From the NCBI RefSeq assembly GCF_030272615.1, contig NC_081407.1, positions 266,671,574 through 266,735,573 of the forward strand: 64,000 nucleotides of DNA, written 5' to 3'. The notes beneath the pieces were generated by a model. It was not told where the DNA came from, searched no databases, and saw only the letters and a list, made by a program, of their open reading frames with translations. Source of the DNA: Cryptomeria japonica (Eukaryota > Streptophyta > Pinopsida > Cupressales > Cupressaceae). This document shows, piece by piece, positions 45,550-57,560 of the stretch (position 1 is its first letter; each line of letters opens with the position of its first letter). The translations under genes and the position numbers were made by a program.

Positions 45550-47973
45550 CTAGTCCACGTTTAGATCAGTAGGGATAGTAGTATCTCTCAAGATTTTGTC
45601 AAGAATGGCTTTATGTGCGGGAGATATGCGTAATAGTTCAAGAATGGAGATGAGCGTGGGTGTCTTCCCTAGCTGTTCTACAAGGTTATACTCAGGTTGT
45701 GTTGATGAAGAAGTGGTGTTTTTAGTTGGAGCACCTTGCAAAGTTATTTTACCTCGGCGGGTTGTAACATGACATTCAGAGGTAGGTTCAGAAGAAGATC
45801 CAACACCTTTTAGGACAATCTTGGGTCTCTGAGTAGAATTCTCAGGCGCTTTGTCCTTGATGATAATAGTAGAGACATAATTGTCCATCGAGATGTGATT
45901 GATAGTTGAATCATAGTTGTAGGATGCTCTGGTATAGTTGGTTTGATCCTCTATGGCTTTAGCTTTTCCCTTGTCATGTTTTGGGAATGGTTCCTTAAAC
46001 ATCTCATGTTCTTGATTGGATGAATGTCCCTCAATCTCAATATCACCTCTATCAATGAGATCTTGTATGATGTTCTTCAGTCGATGACAATTTCCTATCT
46101 TATGACCCTTGCTCTTATGAAATTCACAATACTCATCATCGTTCCACCAATTTGGTTTAACCTTTGGTTCATATGGAGGAAAATCTGGAACTGTGATTAC
46201 CTTGTTTGCCACTAGCTTCTTGAAGACTGACTCAAGTGGTTCTCCCAATGGGGTGTACTTCCTTCGTGATCTGGAAGTTGTTTGAGTATTCACTTGATTG
46301 TTTGTAGAACTTGATCCTGAAAAGATGACTTTGGGTCGCGCTGTGTTGGCATCAACAACACCATCATTGACTGTATTCTTGTTTTTATTCCAAAATCTTG
46401 GCTTGTCTTTGCCTTTAAAGTAATCTTTGTTTTCCTTGAATATTTTAACGACTCCTTGTTCAATTAGGACCTTTTCTGTCGCTAAGACTTTTTCTATGAC
46501 GTCCTTGAAGGTAGACAAACAAGCTTTCCTTAGATCATAGCCAATCTCTTTGTTAACATTTTGGGTGAACATTTCTACCATTTGTTTTTGTGGAATTTCA
46601 CAAGAGCATCTGCTGGCTAGATTTCTCTATCTTTGTAAAAATGATGCAAAAGATTCTCCTTCTTTTTGCTTGGTGTTGCACAAAGTAGTGACTGATATGT
46701 CTGTCTCTATGTTGTAGGAGAAATCTTGAATAAATGCCTCTGCTAGATCACCCCATGACTTAATTCCAGGTGGAAGTTGGGAGAACCATTCCATAGCTTG
46801 ATCACCTAAGCTTTGTGGGAATAATATCATCAAATATGTCTCTTCTACTGCTACCTCAATGCAAGCTGTGAAAAACTGTCTTATGTGCACCTTAGGATCC
46901 CCTTTTCCTCTATACTTATTAAATTTAGGCATCACAAAGTGTGTAGGAAAAGGAGGCATTGGAATGCTCTTGTCAAATGGATAAGGACATATGTCTCTCA
47001 TTGTGTATGTTGGCTTCGGTGTATTTATGTCCTCCATTTTCTTTTGTAAGTCCCTGATTTGTTGCTCCAAATTGCTCTTAGGTGGAGATCGACTTCTTGG
47101 ACCATATCCTATGTTCGAGGTACCCATTGGAGGAGGTACATGTTGCATATACAGATGATATTGATCATACACATGTTCATATGGAGGAGGTCTATAATGA
47201 TGCTATGTATATGGACCACTTGGTATAGATTCATGTTGAGGAACACCATATCTATTTTGTGCATGTATACCATATTCTACAGGCATGTCATGTTCCATTG
47301 TGTTGCCCCCAAATTTGACATGAGGTTTCCTTGTGTCCAAATTTTGAGCATGCCTTTGAACATCCAATTGCTTTGGTGGTTGATCCTTAGCATTGATATG
47401 TGATTGAGCATATTTTTCTCCATAAGACTTCCATAATGGTCTGCGAAGGTGAGTATCATATGTTTGACCATGTGTATGTGGGACCTCTGGTTTTTGAAGC
47501 AAAGCTGATGGTGATTCAGGTACCATGTGTGGTCCTCTATTCCCTCCACTATTAGGTCTCCTTTGATCCATATTTGAGTGAGGTTGTTGCAAAGGTCTAT
47601 GTTCCATTATTTGAGACATGTCAAAATCATGAGGTATCTTGGCTCCACTTTGTGCCATCATTTGTAAGAAGTATTGTCTATCCCTCCTCATTATTTCTTC
47701 AACCAATCAATTGAAATGGGGATTCATGATGGATTCTTCCACATCTGTTGAATGTACTGAAAAGTTGTCCACATTGTCATTGTGTGTAGCATTATTGTTT
47801 ATAGTGTCCATGTTCTCAACATTTGGAATGTTTCTATAGGCATCCATGTCAGGTAATGTAGTATGATCAGAATTGAAAAAGATATCATTGTCATACTCAT
47901 AAGATCTCATGTTTGCGGACTCTTGAGCCTCTTTAGTTTCTCTCCTAGATTTTTGAAGACGGGTTTCAACCAT
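45550..47973 (-). pseudogene. Tat-1 Gag
   Basis: ATG at 47973 gives MVETRLQKSRRETKEAQESA. An N-terminal His/Gln/Pro-rich region (47706-47080) leads to the Ty3 Gag core: MPKFNKYRGKGDPKVHIRQF, YLMILFPQSLGDQAMEWFSQ, IKSWGDLAEAFIQDFSYNIE and, across a Trp-to-stop, RNLASRCS. A variant zinc motif CEFHKSKGHKIGNC (CX2HX4HX4C) follows, typical of Tat. Four nonsense codons interrupt the frame, the last at 45549, but there is no frameshift. The start choice is the first ATG of the frame; TACCTAG six bases upstream resembles a 3' splice site. Confidence 0.9.
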
Positions 47974-48465
47974 GAACTAGGTATTGACCAAGATGTGAGA
48001 GACGAGATGAAAAATGGAAAAGAGTATGGAAGACCAAGAGTTGAATGGAATGTAAATGAGTCTGAAGTGTACTTGCAATGTCCAAAGTGTAAGACCAAGT
48101 ATGTATGTAGTAGAGTAGGTGTGACTTCCAAAGAGAGGATAGTTTCTCTTGATGAGGTAAGTTGACCTTGACTCTAAGTAAAACCAAATGGGACCCAAAG
48201 GTAAGAAACCTTGATGAGGGATCACTTAGCAAAGTGTTGTTGTATGTAGTGTGTTGACAAAGTATGATGAGGACAAGCAAGTGACCTTTTGACTCAAGTT
48301 TAGACAAATGTGAATGTAATGTAAGGTGTAAAGCAATGATAGACTTTGTGAGACCCAAGGACAGGTTGAATGCTAAATGAAACCCTAGAGAGATGACCTA
48401 GGAAGCTCAAGAATTCTGAAACTGACTGTGTTGTTTGCTGGACTGTAATAGTTTTTCAATTTTGG

Positions 48466-48780
48466 ACACAGACGCGCCTGTATGCTTCACAAACGCAGTT
48501 TCTTGACACAGGCACTGCTCTGTTTAACACAGACGCGCTTCTGACATTTTCTTGTTTATGTTTGCTGGATTGTAACAGTTTTTCAATTCTGGACACAGAC
48601 GCGCCTGTATACTTCACAGACGCGGTTTCCCGACATAGACACTGCTCTGTTTAACACATATGCGCTTCTGAGATTTTTTTGTTTTCCAAATGCAATGTTG
48701 CTATTGGAACACAGATGCGATTCTGTCCTTCACAGATGCGGCTAGACAACACAAATGCTATTATGCCTGACACAGACGCG
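48466..48780 (-). repeat. Triplicated block of four GCGTCTGTG motifs
   Basis: On the plus strand CACAGACGC-type words start at 48467, 48488, 48507, 48528; 48594, 48615, 48634, 48655; and 48710, 48731, 48750, 48771. Steps inside each block are 21, 19 and 21 bp. Spacers of 55-66 bp separate blocks, and a GGATTGTAACAGTTTTTCAAT-like phrase precedes the first two. On the gag sense strand the motif reads GCGTCTGTG, as in the array at 36184 on the PMD sense strand. Confidence 0.88.
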
Positions 48781-49992
48781 TTTCTACAAATTTTGTGCAA
48801 TTTCTCCAATCTGTGAAGTTGTTTAGTTGTGATCAAATCTGACTGTTTGACTGATTTTCGTGACAAGAGGACACAGTGTTGATAAAGACTCAATGGTTTG
48901 CAAGTGTCTAGACTCCAAAATAACTCCAAGAAAAGTGTGTTGTTTGATGTAAAAATGTTTTGCATACACTTGAAGACACAAAAGACACAATGTTTTGCTA
49001 TTTGGTTTTGAATGTTTTGAATGTTTAAAATAAGTCAAGCACAATTCTTATGGTTGGCCAAGACAATAGTTGTTGATCCCACATGGGGTTTACCCCTAAG
49101 GCTACGCTATTTAGAGCAACTACTTAGATGCTTGACCTCACTGGCTCCACCCTCAGCACTCACTTCTCAGGTCAGCTAAGCATCAGTCCCCATGAAAACT
49201 CCCCATGGCGAACTTTGTATCTCTACTAAGAACCGTATGTGTGTGGGCCGCTACCAGAGGTCTGACCTCCTGCCCCAACAACTAGAAGGATTTGGGCCTC
49301 TAAAACAAAAAGGTGCTAGTAAGGGCATCCGCTCGTGTGGCCATACATGCGGCACTTTCAGCTCTGTAAATACAGAAGGCTCCCAGCCGATAGGGGTTAC
49401 GCCCTACAAATGATCAAATAAATTTGATCAAACGGGTTTATGGGGAGACATAGTGTCGGTATGAACTAATCAGCACACGTTATCCAGACATTTGATTATA
49501 GTGGTTCGGATGAGGTGGGTTTTCCTCGCTACCACTTGGGTCGTTCTCTTCTCACTAGTAGTCCTAATGACCACACGGGAAGACAGGCCCTCTAAAGATT
49601 AAACAAAAAGAGCCTATTGCTCAAGACACAAAAGACAATGATTCAATTTTAGTGCACCAATGGAAGTATTTGCTAGTCTATGAAAACAAGGCACACAATA
49701 AAAATCCAAAAACCCTCGCCAAGGATCTGCAACAAAGAGTTGTTAGTAGTTTGGATTTGTTTGAAATAATCACCCCTTCCTGCATGCACATAAGTTAGGT
49801 AAATTTTAAAACCCAAATGACTTTGTGAAAATAGGGGCCTTCAACCAAATGATTTTGCTTCCAAGACAAGCTACACCAATTTTGTTAGCTAGATCTGAAA
49901 ATGTTAGTCCAAAAATAAACTAGATCTGAAACCCTAAATGCAAAATCCGAAAACTGAATCAATGAAAAATGCGAAATTTCAAAACTGGTGAA

Positions 49993-50195
49993 CATAGACG
50001 CGCTTACCCTCGACATAGACGCGCCTCTATGACATAGACGCGGTTCTGTGAAGCACAGACACGGATAAAAAACATAGACGCAGACGCGGATTAAAAAGAC
50101 GCAGACGCGTTTCAGTAACACAGATGCGCCTTTCGGAAACCTGCAAAATAAAATTTTGTCGAAAACATGGATGCGATTTCAGATGTCACAGACGC
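49993..50195 (-). repeat. Second leader array of CGCGTCTATGT motifs
   Basis: CATAGACGC or CACAGACGC words (plus strand) start at 49993, 50014, 50033, 50054 and 50073 with 21/19/21/19 steps. They then become irregular (50080-50125), with further copies at 50166 and 50187. The array ends about 130 bp from the primer site. Confidence 0.85.
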
Positions 50196-50322
50196 CAGAA
50201 AATCAAAAACACAATACGAAAGTATGCAGACGCGAAAATGTCGAAAATGTTGTCAGAAATGCCAGATCTGCAACTTCAAACACAAAATCTACAGCCAAAG
50301 GTTAAATGCAAAAGGGACAAGA

Positions 50323-50340
50323 GTCCCACCGGGCGTGCCA
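50323..50340 (-). promoter_or_regulatory. Tat-1 primer binding site
   Basis: The minus strand reads TGGCACGCCCGGTGGGAC three bases inside the 5' LTR. It has the TGG start expected for pairing with a tRNA 3' end. I did not assign the tRNA. Confidence 0.8.
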
Positions 50341-50694
50341 AAATGTATATGGTGAAAATGGATGACAATAATAACAATATTGAAAGGCTAAATAGATTCA
50401 ACCACAAAACCCTAGCCTAACAATCAACAAAGATCCACCATAACATATGAAGATTACCTAAGACAATGCAAATCAAATGAAATCACAAAGATTATACCAT
50501 CACATGTCCAATAGGGTTTTGATCTCCATTCTTCCTATCTCCATTGATCTTGCTTGATATGTTTGCTCTCAGATTTTATATGCACAAGAGCTCAACAAAG
50601 AATGGAATGTGGTTGCAAGTAGGATCGTAGTGTAGTCAATTGCATAAATTGATTCATTAGGTCATTAGGGTTTGATAATGAAGGAAGCATCTCC

Positions 50695-50701
50695 TTATAT
50701 A
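50695..50701 (-). promoter_or_regulatory. TATA box, Tat-1 5' LTR
   Basis: The minus strand reads CTATATAAGGAG; transcription would start about 30 bp lower and run leftward to gag. Confidence 0.78.
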
Positions 50702-50862
50702 GAAGACACTATATGAAATGGAGGGATAAGATTGAGAGGTGTAAAAGGAGGTCGGCTATGATTAGAAGGTAGGTAAAAGAAATAATAAAATAATGAAAGG
50801 GGTAGGTAGTGTATGAATTAAGAGATGAATGACATGTGTCATGGGTAGAAAAGGCTAATGAA

Positions 50863-51092
50863 TTAATTAAATAAATAAAGATTTATTTAATTAATAGAAG
50901 AAGTAGGATAATTAAATAAATAAGAATATTTATTTAATTTAGGAAAAGGATAATTTAAATAAATAAATGTATTTATTTAAATGAGAAATAAGGCTAGAAG
51001 AGGATAAATGAATTAATTAAATAAATAAGGATTTATTTAATTAATAGAAGAATTAAGCTAAAGTAATTAAATAAATAATATTTATTTAATTA
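50863..51092. repeat. Five AT palindromes, 5' LTR copy
   Basis: Same series as 35404-35633, at an offset of exactly 15,459 bp. One substitution near 50862 lengthens the first arm. Confidence 0.9.
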
Positions 51093-51117
51093 GACATGAC
51101 AATTTTGGGTGTCTACA

Positions 51118-51122
51118 AGCGG
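51118..51122. repeat. Target-site duplication of Tat-1, right copy (AGCGG)
   Basis: It follows GTCTACA and matches 34880-34884. Confidence 0.95.
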
Positions 51123-51489
51123 AAACAACAAAAGGAGTAAAGATCGATGACTCACTTTTAGCCTTCAAATCGACTTCACATTCCTGGGCCATTGTTCATT
51201 GACGATGCTTACGCTCATGCGCAAGCTAGCTCTAGTGTAAATGGGGACCAAGAAAGGAGATTTGAGAAGGAGTAGCAACATCATGCTCCATGTGAGAAGC
51301 CTCCAAGACCATTGCTAATGAAGGAGAAAGTCCAACTGATGGAGCATAAAGCACAGTTGGAATAGGTACTATGGACACAGACATGGATGCTCTTCCTCTT
51401 TTTTCTTGAGGAGCAATTAGATGAATAGGGGGTACCCTTAGAGGCTGTGGAGTAGGAGCCAATGGTGATGAGTGACCACGAGGTGAGCA
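51123..51489 (-). pseudogene. Old Tat-like element, piece 2
   Basis: Minus-strand text such as MAPTPQPLRVPPIHLIAPQE and PTVLYAPSVGLSPSLAMVLE is Pro/Ser-rich with no domain. It is contiguous with 34879 once Tat-1 is removed, and with 59903 once the 51495-59897 element is removed. This places it between protease and RT of the old element. Confidence 0.4.
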
Positions 51490-51494
51490 CTTGT

Positions 51495-52491
51495 TGTAGA
51501 CACCTAAAATTTTCCCTTACCTGCAAACACCAATTTTACTAATTATTCCTCATCATTTTCATCATCTCTCTAATTTCTAAATCATTTAATCAATCAACCC
51601 TTTTCCTCTTTAAATTAATTAAATAATTTTATTCTTAATTAATCTAAATTATTAATTTTATTTAAATTATCTTTATCATTTAATTAAAATCAATTTTTAT
51701 TTTCCCATAATTAAATAATTTCTTTAAATTATTTAATTATCTAGCTATGTCCAAATTAAATAAATTTCATAAATATATTTAATCTAATTTCTTCTTTATT
51801 TCAAATTAACCAAATTCTCTCCTTAATTCAAATTCATTTCATTTCCCATTAATTCAAATCCATTTCATCTTTTGAAAACCCAAATGCATATTAAATGACA
51901 TTTCACTTTAATTTTCTACATCACGTGTGAAAATTCCTAACTGTCACTGGCTTCTAGTTAACTCCCAATCAACTTTTTCTAACTATTCAATCAATTCAAT
52001 CTTCTAATCAAAAGTCAATTAACTAAATCAAATTTCTTAACTAATCAGTCAATCTTGTTCAACTCCCAATCAATTCTCTTAACTCCTCAATCAAACCAAT
52101 TGATCTCTCAATTAAATTCAGTCAAGATGAGTAATTCTCTCCCATCAACTTGTCTCATCAAATCTTGATTGTTGATTAATTTTTTCTTCAAATCGATCTC
52201 AACCATTTAATCAATACTTTTGAAATCTATAAATTGAGTATCAATCTCTCTATTTCAATAACCACTATCTTCAATCCTTGTGTCAACATATTGCAGGTTT
52301 TCATAGTGCAACTCTAAGAGCCAATTTCCCACAAGGAGAAGAAGAACAATAGTAGTCTTAATGCTCATGATCAACAATAGTATACTCTTATTGGTTTGCA
52401 TCTTGGAATTTGGTGATAGGATTAATTTTAGTGGTTACTTGGCATGGATTCATTATGCTCATGTGTTCCTCTAATTTTTAAAGTGCATACA
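51495..52491 (+). repeat. 5' LTR of the non-coding element
   Basis: 997 bp from TGTAGACACC to AAGTGCATACA. The first 300 bp are rich in TTAATTAAAT-type words. TATAAAT lies at 52228-52234. The TGTAGACACC start is shared with Tat-1, suggesting a related family. Confidence 0.88.
52228..52234 (+). promoter_or_regulatory. TATA box of the non-coding element 5' LTR
   Basis: AATCTATAAATTGAG is conserved at 59581-59587 in the other LTR. Confidence 0.6.
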
Positions 52492-52495
52492 TTTT

Positions 52496-52513
52496 TGGTG
52501 AACCTAACGTGAA
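52496..52513 (+). promoter_or_regulatory. Primer binding site of the non-coding element
   Basis: TGGTGAACCTAACGTGAA lies four bases after the LTR. It starts with TGG as expected; the tRNA was not assigned. Confidence 0.7.
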
Positions 52514-55500
52514 GTTAATAGAATACTATTTTGTTTTTTTCTGTGTTTGCAGATACAGGTTTCAGATTTTACAAATGTTTCCAAATTCTCACGTTCGTCT
52601 TTGCAATTTTTGTATTTGTTGTTAAAATTCACATTCACTTGTAGATTTTTGAATCTGTGCTACGATACTTTTGCAATCGTTAATTCAATTTTTCACAATT
52701 TTTGCTTATAATTTTGCAATTGTAAATTGATTTTCGTACCTATGACTTCAAAATTTTGCAATTGTAAATTGAATTTCACATTTGTACTTAGAAATTTCGC
52801 AATTGACTACTCAATATACTACATTTATGGAAACATGTGTAACTTTTGCATAGCATATCGGATTTTTGAACTTCAAATGCATTAGAAAGCTAATTCAATG
52901 CTCCATAATTTGGTATAATTATCTTTTCCATATCTATCATAGAAAATTTAGAAAATTTGTTTAAATTCACCCTTCTTCTAAAAACTTCATTTTCTCATAT
53001 CTTTTCCAAACAAGATGATCTTTTAGTAAAAAGAAAATTCAAATCTAAGTAAATCATAAGGAATTCACTCAAAAAATGTCTTATATCATTTTGATTTTGA
53101 TAATTTTTGGCTATTCTTGTTGTGACTAACTCAATTTGTGTATCTTATCCTTCGTTTGATGAAGACCCCTCAACTTATAAGTAACAATTTTCTTGTAGGA
53201 AAAGGGGTGGAGTTGAAACTACTAATTTGTGTACTTGCAAAGGTAATTTAGGAGTGTGTTTTTGATATTTTATAATAGATCACTTTTGGATTTGTTTATT
53301 TAAAAAGAAAAATTTATCTAAAGTGTTCGGTGCACTTGCACATTTTGTGTTGTAGAACCCTATTTTTTCTTTAATAGAAGGGCCTGGCTTGGAAAGAAGG
53401 GAATGACCCTAAGCAGGTCTTTCCTTTGGGCCGCTCTATAAATCGATTGAGATAAAAGTCAAGATCTAACCAACATTAGCCTATGTCATACAGTTTCAAT
53501 CCAAAAGGATACCCTATACCCAAATTTATGTGAGGTGTTCTATACTTCAAGTAGAGTTGATCAAAGTCTCAAGTGACTTGTTGGATGATCACACAGTGTT
53601 GGTCTCCTAAATTGTGACTAGAAACCTCTTTAGTATCCTTCCTTTATTTTGACTGAACATTGCAATAGTTTATGTTCAAGTGCATAGCTAGTTTCCCCCC
53701 AAGATATTCACCATATGGCTCCCTTGAGATGAGATAGAAATCCTTAGCTTGAAATAAGCTACGTGTAGCTCTTTGAAGAGAGGGTGATTGGGTCATCCTT
53801 CCAGAGGCTCCTACATGTCCTCTCTCACAAAGATAAGAGTGATTACACCCTTTTTAGGTGTTTGTTGATGGAAATTCCAACTTGTGGGCTAAGATTATCA
53901 TAGTGAAGCCTTGTCCTGTGGAGTAAGTACTGCCTGGTCTTTTTTTGAATGTGTAAAGACCAGTGGAAATTTGGGCTAAATTTGGCCCTTGAACATACAC
54001 AGTTATGGTAGTTAATTGAAAAATTTGTTCAAAATCTCTACAAATAAATTGTAAACCTTTAAATCTTAGAACCAGATCACATATTTTCACATTTGTCCCT
54101 GATCATTGTCGCATTAGTCTTGTCAATTTTTTGCATTTGTCAATAACCTAGTTCGCAATTGTTTATTTATATTTTAACATTTGTTACTAATTATTGTCGT
54201 ATTTGTTATTGATCATTGTCATTGTTGTCTTCAATCTGTGTCATAGTTGTTAGGACCTAATTTTGCATTCGGCTATCAAACTAGTGCCTTATAAGGTCAA
54301 TCAAAATTTGTCAACTGGGATCCAAATAATTTCAAACCTTGTGATCAATCGAGATCTTAGATTCTATAGGTGCATCTAGTTCCTCTTTTTAGAGTCATCC
54401 TAAATCTCAAAAAATCCAAAACTTAGGTTGCATCGTCATTCAAAATTCCAAAAACATAGTGTTTATCTTTATATTCATTAGCATACTCCTATGAGTCTTT
54501 CATGGCCTATACATGATCATATAGAAAGAGAAGTCAAATATATCAAGATGCCTCTTTCAAGCATGAACAAAATCATCCACCTATGTCTAGCAATGGCTCA
54601 TTCCAAAGTGATTATATTAATGCCATATCTACCTCATATGATTATACACCAAGCAGTACACCCAATAATGTCATCTTTTGAGTTTACCTCCAAGGAAGAT
54701 CCACAATACAAATCCTTGTACAATTTTGAATCCTAGATCCAATGTTATCATATGCTTCAGTCCTATTAAAACCTACTCTAGAGAGTCCCATTTATAATAA
54801 GTTATTATCATGCCAAAGATTTGAATCCTTACAAGAATCTCACATGCATATCCAAACTCCTACCCCATTTCAAGAGGATAATCCAAAGACAGAAGAAATG
54901 AACCCTTGCATAAATCAAGATCAAGATACCATGATTTTCCAATCAAGATCCCACCTGTCAAGAATCTTATGAAGATCCTCTAATCCTTTTGTATTCCATC
55001 CCCTTCAATGATCCAATTCAAAATTAAGAGAAAATTCTTCCAATTCCCATTCATAATCCACCTCCTACTCAACATCATGATATCCCTTCCATCCCCTCCA
55101 ATGATCCCATTCAAAACCAAGAATAAAACACAAATTTCAATTATCCTCTTCCAAGTCAAGATCAAGGTATCCCTTCATATCCACGTCATGACCTTAATCC
55201 TCCTCAAGATCTCGTCACCCCTACCAAAGCTAGTCATGAACCTCTTACTTATCAAATGGGATCCTCCACTTACATCTGATCCATTCTACTTCATTCTCTC
55301 GCCATTCCTTCCATAACATATCCCCCTCAAAATGGACTCGCACCTTGTTTCAAAAATAACAACTATCCCATTTCCAAAAATATTTATCAAAACATGCATT
55401 ATCAAGGAAAAGGGTTAGGGATACATTAAAAAGGTATATTATAACCCCTTCATATCAAATAAAATCTCAATTATCATGGCCTTGGATACACAACTCACTC

Positions 55501-57397
55501 TTAAAACATTGGTGTTCCTACTAAATCCCACATCCCTCCATCTAAGTCCAAACATACACAGTCCCTATCCTCCAAATCTATTTTGGGTCCTTGTATTCCA
55601 AAATCAAATCCCTCCTCCCTTCCATCTATCTTAGGACCCTTCATCCCTCCATCCACTATCCATATGACCCCATCTCCTTTGGAAGTAATTTGTATGCCAA
55701 GCATTAAATTCATAAGTCTAAAAAGCCACATACACCTAAAATTTTACATGTCCAATATAAAAGACATATAAAAATAAAGCAAAATTTGATCCAACAGCAA
55801 AAGCAAAATCCAAAAAGTCACAAAGGCCCATTAAGCAAAAAGAAAAATCCAGAACTATGTGGATTCCTAAGTCACTCACAAAAGAAATGCATTCCAGATA
55901 ACCATAAAGGAAGGAAAAATTAATAACCATGTGAATTCCCAAATCACTCAAAGAAGAACTGCATCCTAAAGAAATATCAAAATTGGCATCCAAACTTGTT
56001 ATTCACAAGGCTTCTTTCATCTCTCTATCTAAACATATCAAACTTTTCAAGTCTATTTTGGGTTCTAGTGTCCTAAAATCCACTATCTTAAATACTTCAT
56101 CACCTCCTTCATCCATGTTGGGTCCTTATGTCTTGAAATTTACATCCACTCCTCCATCAAAATCTCAAAATCCGAAATCCACTTATCCTCCATCATTCCA
56201 CCACCTCTCAAAGTGTCTGCTGACGTTGATATTGAAGACATTGCCATCCACCCAAACAAAAATCTTCCAACATCCAATCTATTATCCAACACCTATTTTC
56301 CATCCTTCCATCCCTCCCATTCAATTCTTTGGGGAAATCCTTCCCCCATTCCATCCTATCATCCATTTCATTTCCCTTTACCATCACCCTACCAGCGTGT
56401 TTGATCTAATTCCTTTAATAGACATGGTCCAATATAGAACATGTTTCAAGGGTATCCAGAGAATCAGATGCTTGATTCTTTCCACCATCTCCTATCATGC
56501 ATCCATTGTCTTATAAAAAGTCAAAAAAGAAGAAGCAAAAAAAACAAAAATAATAGTCACCCTGATGAAAACTTGGCAAATAGGCATCTTGTATGACACC
56601 AAAAAAAAAAAGAAAAAAAGGCAATGAGAAATAATTCATCCAATGGTGAAAACCACTTCTTGTGGCATCTTGGGCAAGTGCCATGATGAAAACCTAGAAA
56701 ACAGGTGTCATGTGTAATCCATCATCCCCTTGCACTCTACACTTGGGAGCAAGTTTTATCTATGTTATCCTACCTACTACATCTCCCATTATCCCTCATC
56801 CAATATCCATCTTGTTTTTCCACATTTTATCTTCATGAGGCTAAGGAGCTTCATAAGCATCTCATATCATATTTGCTTCACCTTATCCACAACCTTTAGT
56901 CCATATCCCTTACCTTATCCATTTCTTACATCCATCATCCATTATCATTCATGATCTTGACTATCCTATCCAATCCTATCTCCATCCTATCCAAATCCAT
57001 CTCTTGATCTTGATCAAAACTAAGGACATAAAATACAAAACACATTTTTCAGAATCCTCTTGACATATCCATGCATATGGACCACATACCATTCATTGCA
57101 CCAAGTTATTGCTTTACCTCATTGTATCCAGTCTCCCAGCTTGGATAAACATGTTATCACATTGCGAGATAGTCCTTGGAAACCAAATTAGCTCTGATTC
57201 CATAATAAGCTACCTCCATCTTTCACCTATTTATTTATATCCCACTAGTTCCTTTATACATTCATAATATTCTATGCCTTGCTAGACATTGGGGCAAATA
57301 AATATATCTAGCTTGAGAATAAATCATGACATGTGTCTTTTACCCCAATCAATGATCCAGACATCTCTCGAAATCCAAAAGGAAAAGAAAAAGTAAT

Positions 57398-57560
57398 ATA
57401 AAAATCATCAAAAATCAAAAAAAAAAATCATAAAAATCATAAAAAATCTATAAAAAAAATCATTAAAATCATTAAAAGTTCTAAGAAAATCATAAAAATC
57501 ATAAAAAGTCCTGAAAAAAAAATCATAAAAAGTCCTAAAAAAATCCATAGAAAGCCCTAA
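57398..57560 (+). repeat. AAAAATCATAAAAATC tandem low-complexity repeat
   Basis: Irregular tandem copies of AAAATCATAAA with AAAGTCCT variants; period roughly 10-20 bp. Confidence 0.8.

Larger units (their letters stand above)
47974..50322 (-). other. Tat-1 2.35-kb leader between primer site and gag
   Basis: No protein is coded on the minus strand. It contains motif arrays (48466-48780 and 49993-50195), a GC-richer part at about 49080-49400 and a hairpin at 49411-49430 (TGATCAAA, TAAA, TTTGATCA). A pyrimidine-rich run ending ACCTAG just before the gag ATG could be a splice acceptor, so the leader may be spliced. Packaging signals would be expected here. Confidence 0.5.
34885..51117 (-). mobile_element. 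Tat-1: young Ty3/gypsy (Tat-lineage) retrotransposon with antisense PMD gene
   Basis: The 16,233-bp element has two 774-bp LTRs differing at about seven positions by eye, and a perfect AGCGG duplication. On the minus strand: 5' LTR (50344-51117), primer site, long leader, one-frame gag-pol (47973-40450), a 4.8-kb region, polypurine tract and 3' LTR (34885-35658). A second, archaeal-type RNase H between the Ty3 RNase H and integrase is the hallmark of Tat. The region after pol carries a plant mobile domain gene on the opposite strand. Extra and antisense ORFs are known in plant Tat elements. Premature stops show that this copy is inactive, but it is the youngest-looking element here. Confidence 0.95.
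50344..51117 (-). repeat. Tat-1 5' LTR
   Basis: 774 bp, the same length as the 3' LTR. About seven differences by eye, five of them transitions. TATA box at 50695-50701 and AT palindromes at 50863-51092. It is the promoter for gag-pol. Confidence 0.95.

Noticed and set aside
47059-47403. Plus-strand open frame with Trp/Met/Ile-rich protein
   Set aside because: It lies exactly opposite the His/Gln/Pro-rich Gag frame and its composition is that of an antisense shadow.
55983-56516. 177-codon Ser/Pro/Ile-rich ORF as a host or element gene
   Set aside because: Low-complexity composition from CCATC/TTC-rich DNA, no domain, no similar frame upstream or downstream.
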